From Nemertoderma westbladi (Eukaryota; Xenacoelomorpha; Nemertodermatida; Nemertodermatidae), in assembly GCA_032718475.1 (NCBI GenBank), contig JAUCBJ010000530.1, forward strand, positions 35,991 through 99,990: a stretch of DNA of 64,000 bases, written 5' to 3'. The notes beneath the pieces were generated by a model, which worked only from the letters and a program-made list of their open reading frames with translations, searched no databases and was not told the DNA's origin. How positions within the stretch are numbered: the stretch's first letter is position 1; each line of letters opens with the position of its first letter. Both the position numbers and the translations under genes were made by a program. This document shows, one piece after another, positions 25,086 to 36,836 of this stretch.

Positions 25086-26015
25086 TGAAATAAGTGAGTC
25101 TGCTAGTATATTTGCAGATGCGAACATGCATGCTTAGCCTGCATGTACGGGTTCCATGGTGCTACAGCCACCATCTGAATGGAACTTGCGTATCAGATCA
25201 GCAGATAGATATAGATCTTACTCAAGGACTACTATACAACAGGACTTGCATACTGCCTGATCGAACTTCGCTAGCGAAGTCCATTCATTTCACACTGCAG
25301 TATTGCTGTAAGCTGTACTGCTACCGTAGAATGATTTATTATACCAGTATCTGATTGTCTGAGTGTATACTTAACCTACAAACACAGAAACAGACAGATT
25401 AACAGTTTTACTGGTTTAGTTATAGTCCTACCGCTGGTATATCCCTGGGGAATAGTAGTTACTACATTAACTACTATACTATTTACCTATAATACAGTAA
25501 TCAGGTAATAGGTATTTAAGGTCTGAATTACAACATTCTGACATTAGGCTAAACTACTCCGACTTCGCTAGCGAAGTCGGATGAAGGGGTGTGCCAGTCC
25601 TGTAGTATAGTAGTCCTTGCTCTTACCGGAACTGGTAGGCCTACCGCAGTACCGGTAGTCAGTCATCAATTTATTTCAGATTTATAGCCTACCGCGCTAC
25701 CGGTCAGCCGCTAGTCGTTTTTTTTAGTCTTTTTATTAGCCATTCTGCCATTGACTCCTCTATTAGCCCATATTCTGTTGTTCCTGTATTCTGACATTAC
25801 AGCATTAATTAGCAATATTTAACTCATCTGCTAATTCCTCTATATTCTAATTCGTCTATACTGCTAATTCCTGTACAGCTGTAGGCCATATTTGTAATAT
25901 TTCAGTATATTACAGTATTAATTGAGATTTTACTGTCAACTGGTCAAGACTGTTCTCTATCTATATACTGCCTTACTGACAGACTGGACTGGTATATCAT
26001 ATTCGAAAGTTAATT
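25086..26015. other. Intronic spacer with two copies of a 16-bp palindrome
   Basis: No gene is supported. The perfect palindrome acttcgctagcgaagt occurs at 25266-25281 and 25562-25577, about 300 bp apart. The second is followed by gtgtgccagtcctg, next to CpG- and GG-containing tracts (accggtag) that recur nearby. Confidence 0.4.
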
Positions 26016-26940
26016 ATGTCTGGATCTGGTTGCTCTTTCGCCTCCAAGGACCATGTTGAGGGAGTAATTTCGGCGTTTGAGGAAGCTGGTGGCTTCCAGT
26101 ACACTGTGCGTACCACTTCGGTCCCGTTATCCCAATTCTGGGACCCGGATCTGGGAGTGTTCGTCGGTGCGCCATACACGCACTTGATGGCATGTGGAAT
26201 GGGTAGAGTTCCTGACGTCAGCATACTCTGTTCGTCAGTGTGGCTCGCCAACAATGGTTTTGCATATTTGCAAAGGACTACCACGGAAATGTATGTGAAC
26301 TTTATTATTATATAGTGTTCTTTATTCTAGAGCTCTACAGCTCTATGAACTATTAGTAGTACAGTAGTACTATTTATTAGTACCAGTAAATATTTCTACT
26401 AAATCTTACTTTGTAGGTCTATGACACATATATTTATGGTGATTGGGTGATATACAATACATGTACCAGATACACAGACAAGATACATGTGTACGGTACA
26501 GTGTGGTTTGCTATACAAACCTTAATGAATACTGCTCACTGTGACTGATTTAAACACATCCTTGAATATTATTCTCAAATTTTAATAATTTATAATAATA
26601 TAGCCTACTCACCCCAATGCATTGTTTATTCTTTTTTGATATAATAGATAGTAACTTTATTTTTATTATTGAGTCAACTTAGTTTAATTCATTATGTTTG
26701 CATTGCATTCCTTAGGCAGGTGTCAGGAATAATACGATGAAGGGGGAATGTAAGTCGGAGATTGCAATCAAGAAAGTTGTTGCGTTCCATGACTTTGCTG
26801 TTGGTGGCAACACCACCAGCAGAATGAAGATGAAGGCTGCCAGTGATGTCAAGGAGGCCCTTCGTCTTGGTTCTGCCACCAGGGAGTGCCACTATGGTAA
26901 TGCTGGGGGCCTGACAGTCTACTGGGTTATGGTCCCCGAT
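26016..26940 (+). CDS. Putative two-exon gene, function unknown
   Basis: Exon 1 26016-26290 starts ATG (MSGSGCSFASKDHVEGVI) and ends at donor GTATGTGAAC. Exon 2 begins at 26727 after the acceptor tgtcag. The join completes an ATG codon and the frame stays open (MNNTMKGECKSEIAIKKVV) to a possible donor GTACAT at 26941, or to a stop at 26970 without it. The coding parts are near 50% GC inside AT-rich surroundings, which favours a real or recently real coding sequence. I recognise no domain. It lies in the host-gene intron on the opposite strand and could be a nested gene or the ORF of an unrecognised transposon. Confidence 0.4.
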
Positions 26941-27091
26941 GTACATATATATTCCCAGCAACTTTTTTAAAAACCTTTTTTACATCCAATTTTTAGATTA
27001 GAGCTAATATTCGATAAATTGAGTGATTTGATATTATATATAAATCACTGGACATGTTAGCTATTTGTTTTAAAATAATTGTTATTTTCTT

Positions 27092-27260
27092 GAGCAACAA
27101 GTTTCTGTGTATGAGGGGTTCCAGCAACAAGTTGCTGAAACAAGTTTCTGAAACAAGTTGCAGAAACAAGTTGCAGCAACTTGTTTCTGTGTGTGAGGGG
27201 GTCCAGCAACAAGTTTCAGAAACAAGTTGCAGAAACAAGTTGCTCCGTGTGAGGGGGGCC
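27092..27260. repeat. Dispersed caacaagtttc repeat
   Basis: Short iterations of agcaacaagttkc and gaaacaagttgca alternate with gtgtgtgaggggtccag. The same words make up the 30-bp minisatellite at the right edge (62479-64000) and a diverged block at 60393-60720. The segment starts tgagcaacaagtttc, as the right-edge array does. It is not coding. Confidence 0.7.
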
Positions 27261-27373
27261 TTATATTCTATTTATAGCTTGCATTTAAGGCAAAGCAGTC
27301 CCCGGCTATTTAATTTTGTCTTTCTCGTTGAAACCGGTGCCATAGCATAATCTATAGTAAAGCATTATATAGC

Positions 27374-27422
27374 GCGGGCAATGCCCGCATGCTGAATACC
27401 TATGTGTGGGCAATGCCCGCAC
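27374..27422. repeat. Pair of GC-rich hairpin palindromes
   Basis: The palindrome gcgggcaatgcccgc lies at 27374-27388 and gtgtgggcaatgcccgcac at 27404-27422 (one mismatch). Both stand out in AT-rich sequence and are followed by a TTAA-containing flank. They may be the ends of a decayed element; no partner was found. Confidence 0.5.
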
Positions 27423-27529
27423 GAAAGGGTTAAAAGCTTGATTGCTCTCGTTATGAATATCTGATCACCGATTATACATCTTACAACATTCCACCTGTTC
27501 TGAACAAATTAATATTATTATCCTTCATA

Positions 27530-27860
27530 GTGCTAAACCGGCTGGTTTAGGAGTATATTCAATGCAGTTCTTGTATCCATTAAAATACTCGTTGCACTCT
27601 TCCTGTACATCTGGTCATCAAAATATACAACTTACATCATTCCATTACCGGTTTTGAACCAAAATGATAACTCTTTCAATATGCTACAGTATATCAGACG
27701 GTTTAGGATTATATATAGCCAAAGCAGTACTCGTCTTCATTATAAACATCGTTGCGTTCGTCCTGTTTTGACTGAAAGTATTTTTCACAAACTTACACTT
27801 ACGACCTTTATAACTATGTAAATTCTCGAAACTGCACTTGGAACTGCTGATTTATGGCAG
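27530..27860. repeat. Tandem repeat family, also at 61020-61370
   Basis: Two diverged units share ggtttaggattatat..agcagtactcgtcttc (also gcagttcttgtatcc) and cgttgcgttcgtcctgttttg. The same units recur at 61030-61370 (caatgcagtactcgtcttca). The unit is roughly 150-170 bp. Nothing coding. Between 27423 and 27530 and from 27860 to 28003 I see nothing else. Confidence 0.6.
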
Positions 27861-28003
27861 ATGGACATACATACTGTACAATGTAGTTCATACCAAGCTT
27901 TTGAGAAAATACCGACAGCGTTACATAGGCCTATACGGCAGGTTGGTTGGAAATAGCTGCATTGAAACGGCAATTCTAACCATAATATTTCATGCCTGCA
28001 TTT

Positions 28004-29229
28004 TTAAGAATGCTGTGCAGGCTTGTCGACAAAATTGCGCCGCCACAACTCCCTATCACCCATGACATTTGCTAGATCATCCACATCTTCAAGGCCAGGG
28101 TCCTTTAAGATGCGTCTCAAGAAAGTCATGGGCTGTCCACCATGTTTATTCACTCCATGAGGCTGCCAAAGTACAAGATTATGCACTGGCTGGTCCTCAC
28201 GGCGAAAGCGGAGGCGATTTTGTTGTAGTGTCAAACTTGGGGGAACCAATGAGACACCTCCAATGTTATATAGTGTCTGGTTGGAGATGTGTGCATTGTA
28301 CTTGACACAATGAACCCGGCGTAGCATTCTTGTGAATGTGCCATCCAGAGATTTGGTGTCCTCAGCAGTTAGAGCCCAGCATGGACTCCCATAGAGGAGT
28401 ACTGAAACTACTGCTGCTCTAAATAATCGGACCTTAAGTTTCCAATTAATTCTCGGTGACTTCAAAATCCTGGAAAGCCTATTCAAGGCTGCCCATACCT
28501 TTCCCTTACGTATTCGAGGGTCCTCACCTGACTTCCGGATCCATGATCCCAGGTAACAGAAGTCGTCCACATGCTCAAGCATACCATCCTTCGAGCTTAT
28601 GTTCATCCGAACAGCTGACGACTGAATTGCTGAGGACTTTCAAAGTTAACTGTCAAAATTTTGCTCTTTCTGGAGTTAATAAAAAGACCAACACTAGAAG
28701 CAGCATGTTCTAATGAGCTGAGGAGCGTCCCCTCTAGTGATTCTGAGAGTACTCCTAAGTCATCAGCAAAGTCTAAATCAGTTAGGTACTTGGCGGCTTC
28801 CTCGACTTCTAGAGCCAGTAGGTAGAGTTATCATCACCCCACCCCATATGGTAGAACATAGTCAACCATAATTATGAACAAGAATGGTACAAGTGTGTCT
28901 CCCTGGAGGATGCCCCATAACACTTCAAATGGTTCTGTGTCACTGTCAACAGTAGATACAAATTTTGTCGAACCATCGTATACTGATCTGATTGCTGCAA
29001 TAATTTTATCAGGAATCCCATATAATGAAAGTATGCTGAACATACGTGAGCAAGAGAATGAATCAAAGGCCTTGAAGAAGTCAACAAAGATAACAGCCAG
29101 ATGCCTGTCTTTCTTTTTTGAGACGGCATGATGCTGCTGCACCCAACGGGTTGGGCACAACTGCAGAAGACGATCACGCTTGTGAGCCTGGTCATCTCCC
29201 TTATAAGCCACCGCTACTTCATCTTCCAA
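28004..29229 (-). pseudogene. RTE-like LINE fragment
   Basis: The minus-strand frame 29229-28834 has motif A LAVIFVDFFKAFDS, LSLYGIPDKIIAAI and motif B GILQGDTLVPFLFII. After a gap with frame changes, 28606-28004 reads HVDDFCYLGSWIRKSGED, RLFRAAVVSVLLYGSPCWALT and GVNKHGGQPMTFLRRILKD to the stop. These match the RT core, thumb and C-terminus of RTE-type or related LINEs. The 5' part is missing; the fragment begins where the hAT relic ends. The 3' terminus retains gcatttttaagaatgctgtg, the signature shared by at least eight relics in this window. Confidence 0.75.
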
Positions 29230-30663
29230 TCAACACACACGTTTGCTTGATCCAAGCAGAAATGTCGCAACACTTGATAAAGCCCCGAACATGACCGAAA
29301 ACTCTCGGATTTTACAACTGGCCGACAGTGCGAGGTTGAGCCTGTGGCTGGCGCAGTGTACAAATGTTGTGAGGGGCTGTACATGACAAATGTTTGCCTG
29401 GCAGCCATTATATATTCCCGACATGGCCGCAGCACCATCATAACCCTGCCCATGGCATTGTTTGAGGGAGAAGCCCATGCCTTCAATATGTCGTTGGACC
29501 TGATTGCCAAGCGAGGCACCAGTTAAATTCTCTGCCTCGAAAAATCCCGTGAAGATTTCCTCGATCTCCCTGACTAGACTGACGATCCGGAGGCTAACCG
29601 ACACCTGTGACATCCTCCCTGCATCAGTTGTTTCATCAACAAGAGTCGAGAAGAACCAACCCTGCTTCTTTAATTTGCTGGTACAGCTTCTCTTTAAAGA
29701 CCTTGCCCGAACATTCTATCAGGTCGTTCTGAATCGTATTTGAAATGTACTTTGCATTGCCCGGCGCGTGCTCCAGCATTGAGGCAAGGGTTTTGTCCCC
29801 AGCATCCACTCGGAATCGAAGCAGATTCCTGAATAAACCAAACCCTCTTCCATACCTATGGTCTCTATTTCTTTTCTCTCAGCAATACCAACACGACCAT
29901 AGTCCCGGTGTCCACGGAGAGGAAGATTATTCCACCCACAGAACAGAACAGTCTTTATGATGGGGGACAGCTTTGCGCGGTTCGCAGCAATGACGGCAGC
30001 GTTGGTGCCTTCAATCAATGATTCAACATTCCTCTCAGGATGATGGAATCCCCCCATGAATCCACTAGCCGTGGTCATTGCTGTGATATGGGCGGCAGCG
30101 CGGTCATGCGCTGCGAGCACCTCGTTTGCCTTTTTAAACTTTATGGAACGGCAACGAGTTGGCGTACAGGTTGCATTTGCCATCCCCCCGCCACCCCAAC
30201 TCCTTCGGCGAAGAGCACAGAGGCTGCCTTGCAGGCGACGGCTGTATCCCAGCCAAGGATATAGATCCAACCACCAAGACTGGAAGCGGCAGCCTTCAAG
30301 GATAGGGGAGTTGAAACCAACAGGCGGCCTCCACTTGTTGGTCCAGAGCTGATATTTCTGGCCATCGTTCAACCGACGATGTCCGCCATCCTGACACACC
30401 ACCAAATCGTCAACAAGGTCATCCTGGGGTGCTGGTGCTAGAGGGAGAGCAGCAGTATCTTCATCAACACCAACCGGGACGGGAGGAGGAACTGGTTCTG
30501 ATTCTGATAGGACAGCGGCACTGTCTTCCTCAACACCAGCCAGGACGGGAGGAGGAACTGGTTCTGATAGGACAGTGGCATTGTCTTCCTCTTCCTCAAC
30601 ACCAACCGGGAAGGGAGGAGATCTTTTAGAAGAAGAGCCAAAAAAGTCTGTAATTCTCTTCAT
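29230..30663 (-). pseudogene. hAT (ZMYM/DUF4371-like) transposase, 5' two-thirds
   Basis: The start at 30663 reads MKRITDFFGSSSKRS, then three tandem 22-25-residue acidic/proline units (EPVPPPV.VGVEED) visible as direct DNA repeats at 30440-30615. A TTF-like segment follows (FQSWWLDLYPWLGYS), then FKKANEVLAAHDRAAAHI and LSPIIKTVLFCGWNNLPLRGHRD, all typical of DUF4371 hAT transposases. A frameshift near 29800 and another before 29613 interrupt the frame; 29613-29230 continues with HGQGYDGAAAMSGIYNGCQAN and VHCASHRLNLAL. The C-terminus is absent; an RTE-like fragment abuts at 29229. It is distinct from the 22614-25077 element. Confidence 0.8.
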
Positions 30664-31520
30664 TATCGGTTTATGATTATTATACTGACCAAATACAGTG
30701 AATTACCGGTATAATATAATTTCAATACCTATAACTGTATAAGCCTATGCTCATGCTGATAGCCAGATAGCAGGATAGTGATATGCGCATTTTAAAGAAA
30801 CACTAAATTTGAAAAGAATATACCTCTGCTACCGGTACCGTATGAATTAGGCCTACCTCCAGACCTCAGTACTCTGAATTATGAAGAATTATGTATGGAG
30901 TAATATGTAGTATGTATATACTACATATTATGTAATATACAATATAACATATATAACATAATATAACATAACATATATTATGTATGTAATGCAGTAATAA
31001 TGTAGTAATGAGTAGGCCTAATGCAGTAATGTATTAGTTAGGCCTACAATGAAATAATGGCGCAAAAGTAGTAAATTAGACCTATTCCTTTCCTGTATTC
31101 AGTACTGCAGTAATAATTTAATATTCTGAATACGGTTGGCTTTCTCTATTCAACAGCAACACTGCTCCAGGTGCCAGGTATTATTTAGATATTATTAACA
31201 GGGATATTCACTTCCCTCAGTCTGTCTTATTGTACCGTTAAAAACTGTTACACAGTTTTTACTATTCATTTAAGCTTATAAGCTTATGCAAAATAAGAGG
31301 CCCTAATTTCATTGGCCGACAAGCTTGTGTTTGCTAAACAACCAACTCTGAATTATTGAGAGTGAGCTTTAAATTACTTTCCGTCTGTCATATACACCAT
31401 TACAGCATTAGGTAAGTAGGTAGTGTCGCTCTGGCGCCATAAATATTGCTTATCCACCTTTCAAATAATACACTGGAGCTCTGTTTATATGGCACACTAC
31501 TGCTTACCTTATCTCAGCTG
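30664..31520. other. AT-rich spacer without genes
   Basis: Low-complexity stretches dominate, such as repeated atataacataatataacat near 30940-30975 and ggcctaatgcagtaatg near 31014-31030. No ORF, TIR or RNA gene is supported. Confidence 0.5.
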
Positions 31521-31529
31521 TAATGATTA

Positions 31530-32640
31530 ATCACTTCCACAGTCTTTTTGTTAACTTTGAAAGTCCTCAGCAAGTCTCTGATTGGATGAGCATAAGCTCA
31601 AAGGATGATATGCTTGAGCATGTGGATGACTTCTGTTACCTGGGATCATGGATCCGGAAGTCAGGTGAGGACCGTCAAATACGTAAGGGAAAGGCATGGG
31701 CAGCCTTGAATAGGCTTTCCAGGATTTGGAAATCACCGAGAATTAATCGGAAACTTAAGGTCTGATTATTTAGAGCAGCAGTAGTTCCAGTACTCCTCTA
31801 TGGAGTCCATGCTGGGCTCTAACTGCTGAGGACACCAAATCTCTGGATGGCACATTCACAAGAATGCTACGCCGGGTTCATTGTGTCAAGTACAATGACA
31901 CATCTCCAACCAGACACTTTATAACATTGGAGGTGTCTCATTGGTTCCCCCAAGCTTGACACTAGAACAAAATCGCCTCCGCTTTGCAGGACATTGCTTT
32001 CGCCGTGAGGACCAGAAGGTGCATAATCTTGTACTTTGGCAGCCTCATGTAGTGAATACACATGGTGGACAGCTCATGACTTTCTTGAGACGCATCTTAA
32101 AGGACACTGGCCTTGAAGATGCGGATGATCTAGCAAATGTCATGGGTGATAGGGAGTTGTGGCGGTGCAATTTTGTCGATAAGCCGGCACAGCATTCTTA
32201 AAAATGCAGCTGCAATGTAGCATGCTGATCCTAGTAGTAGTAGTATTGGTTCCCTCATGCTTGACACTTGATTAAAGCCGCCTCTGCTTTGTCTGATTTT
32301 GCTGTGAGGACCAGCCTGTGCACAATCTTGTGCTTTAGCAGCCCCATGGAGAAAATAAGCATGGTGGTCATCCCTTGACTTTCTTGAGACGCCTCTTAAA
32401 GGACACTGGCCTTGAAGATGAGGATAATCTCGCCAAGGTCATGGGGGATAGGGAGTTGTGGCAAGGTAATTTTGTTGATAAGTCAGTATAGTATTCTTAA
32501 TGCACGCTGCATTGGGCTTGCCAATTGTGGATTGCATGGTGGTAGTAATATACTTTTGTTAAGCCAGCATAGCATATCAATGTGCAGTTTCAATGCAGCA
32601 GGCCGATTATGGTACAGTAGTAGTTATGCAAATTTATTAC
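31530..32640 (+). pseudogene. Tandem RTE-like LINE 3' fragments
   Basis: The first copy (31530-32245) codes LEHVDDFCYLGSWIRKSGED and later LTLEQNRLRFAGHCFRREDQ to NFVDKPAQHS and a stop, with a stop and frameshift near 31765, and ends in gatcctagtagtagtagta. A second 3' fragment (32246-32500) and a third (about 32500-32634) of a slightly different subfamily follow head to tail, each with a gcagc..ccgat-tag tail. The third ends about 11 bp from the EGF donor at 32640. Confidence 0.75.
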
Positions 32641-33003
32641 CTAAACATGCAGCGACGCCATCTCCTGTATATCCAGTTTTGCAACTACAACTAAATCCAC
32701 CATCAGTATTGGAACAGTCAGCATTAATGTGGCAGTTGTCTATGTTTAATGTACATTCATCATCATCTATAAAATTATTTTAAATTCATTTTTTAAGTAA
32801 ATATAATTATAGTATAAAAGCAGAAAATGTATCCAGTTATTAACAAATTTTTCTATAATTGTATATAAAATTATTACCTAAACATGTAGTGACACCGTCT
32901 CCTGTATATCCTGATTTGCAACTACAACTAAATCCACCATCAGTATTGGAACAGTCAGCATTAATGTGGCAGTTGTCTGTGTTTAATGTACATTCATCAT
33001 TAT
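32641..33003 (-). CDS. EGF exons 4-5 of the array
   Basis: Exons lie at 32878-33003 and 32641-32766. The first begins DNDEC instead of DDDEC, still a valid calcium-binding start. The second ends GVAAC and carries Asn-Ile in place of Asn-Thr after the first cysteine. All six cysteines are kept. The intron between them is 111 bp. On the 5' side the intron is occupied by the second Ulp1/RLE retrotransposon; on the 3' side a 15.6-kb transposon-filled intron follows, with an RTE-like 3' end only about 11 bp from the donor. Confidence 0.93.
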
Positions 33004-33097
33004 CTATAAAATTATTTTAAATTCATTTTTTAAGTAAATATAATTATAGTATAAAAATATAAAATGTTTTTAGCTATCAACAAATTATACCTATAAT

Positions 33098-36000
33098 GTT
33101 GATTAAATGTTTTTTTCGTTAGCATTAATAGAGAATATTGATATTAATCAAAATTAACACAACCAAATTAAATATATATATAAAGAGTTGATCGATAGAG
33201 TATTTCAGTATTATATGTTATACATTTGTTTATGTGGATCTCAACAGCTCGGCCGTGGGCTAGTATTGTGTCGTTATGTCTCGTCCACGAAGACTGGCCC
33301 CATCGCCAAACCCAAGTCCACGCCAAGATCTGCGACCACCACAGAGGCAAAGAGAACTCGATCTCAGCAGTGCAAATTGCAATCTTCGTCGAACGCCTCC
33401 CAACACGCTGGCGAGACCGCGCTCTCGCATTGGTTGGTGCTTCCCCACCAGGACTTCTGCAATGTGATTGATTAGTATCCTGGTTTCTGGACACCACACA
33501 CCGTCTGTGGTACCCACGAGCGGAGTGAACGACATCCGTCGGTCTTCACAGACAGTGCGGTAGTGGCGCCTCTTATAGCTGCAGCGTTCTTCGAGGAGAG
33601 ACTCGGTGGATCGATTGGCCTGGGCGTACGAGGTGGCGTCAGCGTTTATAATCGCAACATCTAACGACGCCACCCGTTGGTTCGCCCAGAGCCCTCGCAC
33701 TACTAAATCGGCTCGTACACCCCCGACCGTTGTACCAGCGTTGTCTAGATGTCCCCGGGACAGGGTTACCTCGCGCTCGACGCTTGTGGCCCTAACCACA
33801 GAAGCAAGCAGGTCGCCAAACACCTCGCAGACCTCGTCGTGGCGCTTCACTATCAAACCCCCCGACTTGCAGCTCAGGGCATGGGAGGTAGAGAACTCGC
33901 CTCCACAACCCTTGCACTTCACTGGCAGGCCGGGAGGGACTAGGCCATACCGGAGGGCCAGGTTATCCCGGAACTCCTCCGCACTTAGGTCCATGTGATC
34001 TAATATCGAGGGCTGTGCATTCAGCCAGCCTCCGGTCCGATGGTTTACCGCACGTTCGACCGTTCTCCGCCGGGCTGCAGGGATGGCTTCCAGTACAGAA
34101 TCCCGTTTCTCTATAAAGGTTACTTCCAGTTCTTCCCTGGATTTCTTGAGTTCCTGTTTTAGTTGCAAGACGTGATCGGTGACTTGTAGTGTTGTGCCGT
34201 TTCGAATCGCCTCCAAAACTAAGACAGTGCCTTTGGTAGATGCTTGATGCGCCGACAACCTTCTGATCAACGGATCCCGAAGTCCAATTCCTCTGTGTCG
34301 TGTTGGTAGTAAAAGCAACTCCTCATCCATATCCCCAAGAACTGGAAACCCGAAAATGGCAGGTATGAAGTCTAGGAGGAGAGCCGTCCGGATTGGGGCA
34401 ATTTGGTCTAAGGTTGTAGGGATCACTCTCAGCAGGTAGTCCCATTCCGCTTGGACGCAGAGTGAGACCGCAGTATGCGCTGATTGGGGGTATTCCTTCG
34501 CTACTGCTGAAAGTTTACGGACACTGTCCTTCCAACCCGCCACCTTCTCACTAATGTAGACGTTCCTTCCCGACTCAGCCCCGATGAAACTGCCCAAGTA
34601 ACGATGTCCGGATACGATCTGTACCCCTGTCTGGGCAAATAATTCCTGGGCCTCAACTTCACAGCCAGGCTTAACAATCAGGAATGTTTTCGAGGGCTCG
34701 GGAAAGTATCCAATCATCGGACCGATCTCCATAAGTACGTCCAACCACTCACGAATACTGGCGAGTTTACCAGCTGATGAGAACGACTGAGATCTAAACT
34801 CACGCAGCTTCCTAACCAATGGTAGGGTTGCGCAGGCGTAGCCAAACATGGCGGCTGGGTCCCCTTGCGTCCAGCCCTCACTGCTCCACAGTGGATCGTT
34901 GCTGCCGTATAGGTAGAGTGCTGCGTGTCCGTTATACGAGTTATATAAAAACCGAGAAGCGTGTTGCCACAGCACTCTGCAGTTCCAAAGAGAAACTGGC
35001 CGACTCACTGAGTTGTGGAATGCATTTTTCGCGTCAACGAGAAGCATTGCTTGAGTTTCATCGTCCTCGAATACAGCTGTCATTGCGTGGACTGCCGCAT
35101 CGATGCCGGCCTTTATTCCCACACACAACTGGTCGGCGCCGCACTGCTGAATGAGATCGGCCTTGGTTTCATCCATTAGGCAGTTCGCTATGAGGCGGTA
35201 CAGCACTTCAGGGATTCTGATGGGCCGAACTCCTGGTAGTTTGTCGAGTGCTACTAAACGGCAGGCCTGCAATGCCCGAATCTCTCCCATGGTACAACCG
35301 TATTGGCCAGACTACGAGTCAAACCCGCTACAGCTTCCCGGAGCCTGGAGCTGTGACCTTCATACCTCGTTAGGAGTGCGCACCAAAACTCACCGTCACC
35401 TCCAACCGGTCCTGCGCTACCACGCAACGCTCTCGCATTCTTCGAAACACGCTGCCCAGTAATATCGATCCCTTCGAACTGTGGCAGGTCGGGACAGGGG
35501 TCGAGTGATTCCACCGGAACTTCCATCTGAGGTGGGTGTTTCTCCACCAGGACGTCTCTAACCGTGACACCAAGGGGTTTACCCTCTGCCTGCGCATTCG
35601 GGTCCAAAACTCCGCCAGAATCCCGATCGGTCACTAACCTCACTGCGGCCCGGTTCATCCCCGCGAGAATCTTTCGGTTGAATAACTGCGCTGAATTATC
35701 AGCTGTGGAAATGCCTCTACTCGAAGGGAACTTTGCGTTACAGCGCTCCGACTCGGTGAGGAGGGGGTCGAACTCGCCATGCTCCCACATCTCAACACGC
35801 CTCAGTATCATTCTCCTGATATCAGGACTCTTTACTACATCCGGGTCCCTCTGAAACGTTAAGGCGATGAAGCACAGAGGGCGTTCTGAAGGGTGCTGAC
35901 CCTGAGTAAGGCCCTCAATCTCCTGGGTGAGAACATCTACGACCTTACGCCCAGCATTGCCACCCGGAACCACATACCTCCTACTAGGTACCCGAGCCAG

Positions 36001-36836
36001 ACGAGCATGTCTAGCTTCTCAAACGGGATCCGTTGAGCTTCCAGGACCGTTAATCCACACGCCACCGAAGGCGGATTCGAGGACCTTGGAAGTTGAGAGA
36101 GGCGTTGAAGGTGACGACTCAGGAGAACCTGCTACCGGAGAAGGGCCCGAGCTAGTGGGAGAAAGTTGGCCTGCGTTGTTTCCAGCTGCCAAGCTTGCGT
36201 TGCTGTTTAGAGCGGCTGTTTGTGGGTTTAAACAGCTTCCTGACGACGACGGCGTGCAATTCGCACAAGGGCGTTGGGCCCTGACACATCCACATCGACT
36301 GCTGGGGCTACATCCACTACTCGTGCAGCCACAGCAGCGTGGTGAACTGAGCGAGATTGGATCCTTGGTGGTACTAGAATCTTCTCCTATTGATATAGTA
36401 TCCCCCACTCTAGATGTAATTACTGGATTTTGAGGTTTAGATATGCAAGGAGTTAAATGGGAAATTATAAAACCAGATCCTATACAGGATGTACCCTTCA
36501 CATTCTTATGCTTCCGCAACTTACCACTTTGATTGGCTGCAATCATTTTTTGGCAGGAAGGGCATAGATTTTTGCCAGTTTGTGCAATAGGAGGCTGGTT
36601 AAGAGAACCTTGCTGAGTTGGGGAGGGTTGATGGGTTGGAGGAGAAACTGATTGGGTGGTAGGTAACTGGGTGTTAGTGGGTTGTGAGGGGACTGAGTCT
36701 GCAGCTTTCACTAGAACTGATTTTGATGACACCAAGGAATGAAGATATACACAAAAGGACTGGATAGAGGTATCGTTAACTGTTTCAATCGACTCCTTAT
36801 TTAGGATGAGTTGTGCAAACTTACAGACGTAGATTT
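33098..36836 (-). mobile_element. Ulp1/RLE non-LTR retrotransposon, copy 2 (5' truncated), in an EGF intron
   Basis: It is bounded by the 14-bp repeat attatacctataat (33084-33097 and 36837-36850). Without the insert and one repeat the intron is 94 plus 18 = 112 bp, the class II length. The 5' end stops inside the Ulp1 coding part; homology to copy 1 ends at 36833. The 3' end differs from copy 1 (27 bp instead of 93 bp beyond the shared block). The target duplication carries C where that of copy 1 carries T. Confidence 0.87.
33260..36735 (-). pseudogene. RT-RLE polyprotein, copy 2
   Basis: Frames: 36735-36019 (zinc fingers, cysteine cluster), stop TGA near 36017 where copy 1 has TGG; 35973-35254 (RT fingers); and 35290-33260 (RT palm to endonuclease, 676 codons). 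A one-base deletion in a C run near 35285 shifts the frame. Motif A LLVDAKNAFH and motif B EGWTQGDPAAM are present, but the segment that holds YADD in copy 1 is deleted in frame near 34783 (SQSFSSAGKLASI). The C-terminal knuckle CKGCGGEFSTSHALSC and the RLE core GGVRADLV are intact. The deletion alone should abolish polymerase activity. Confidence 0.85.
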
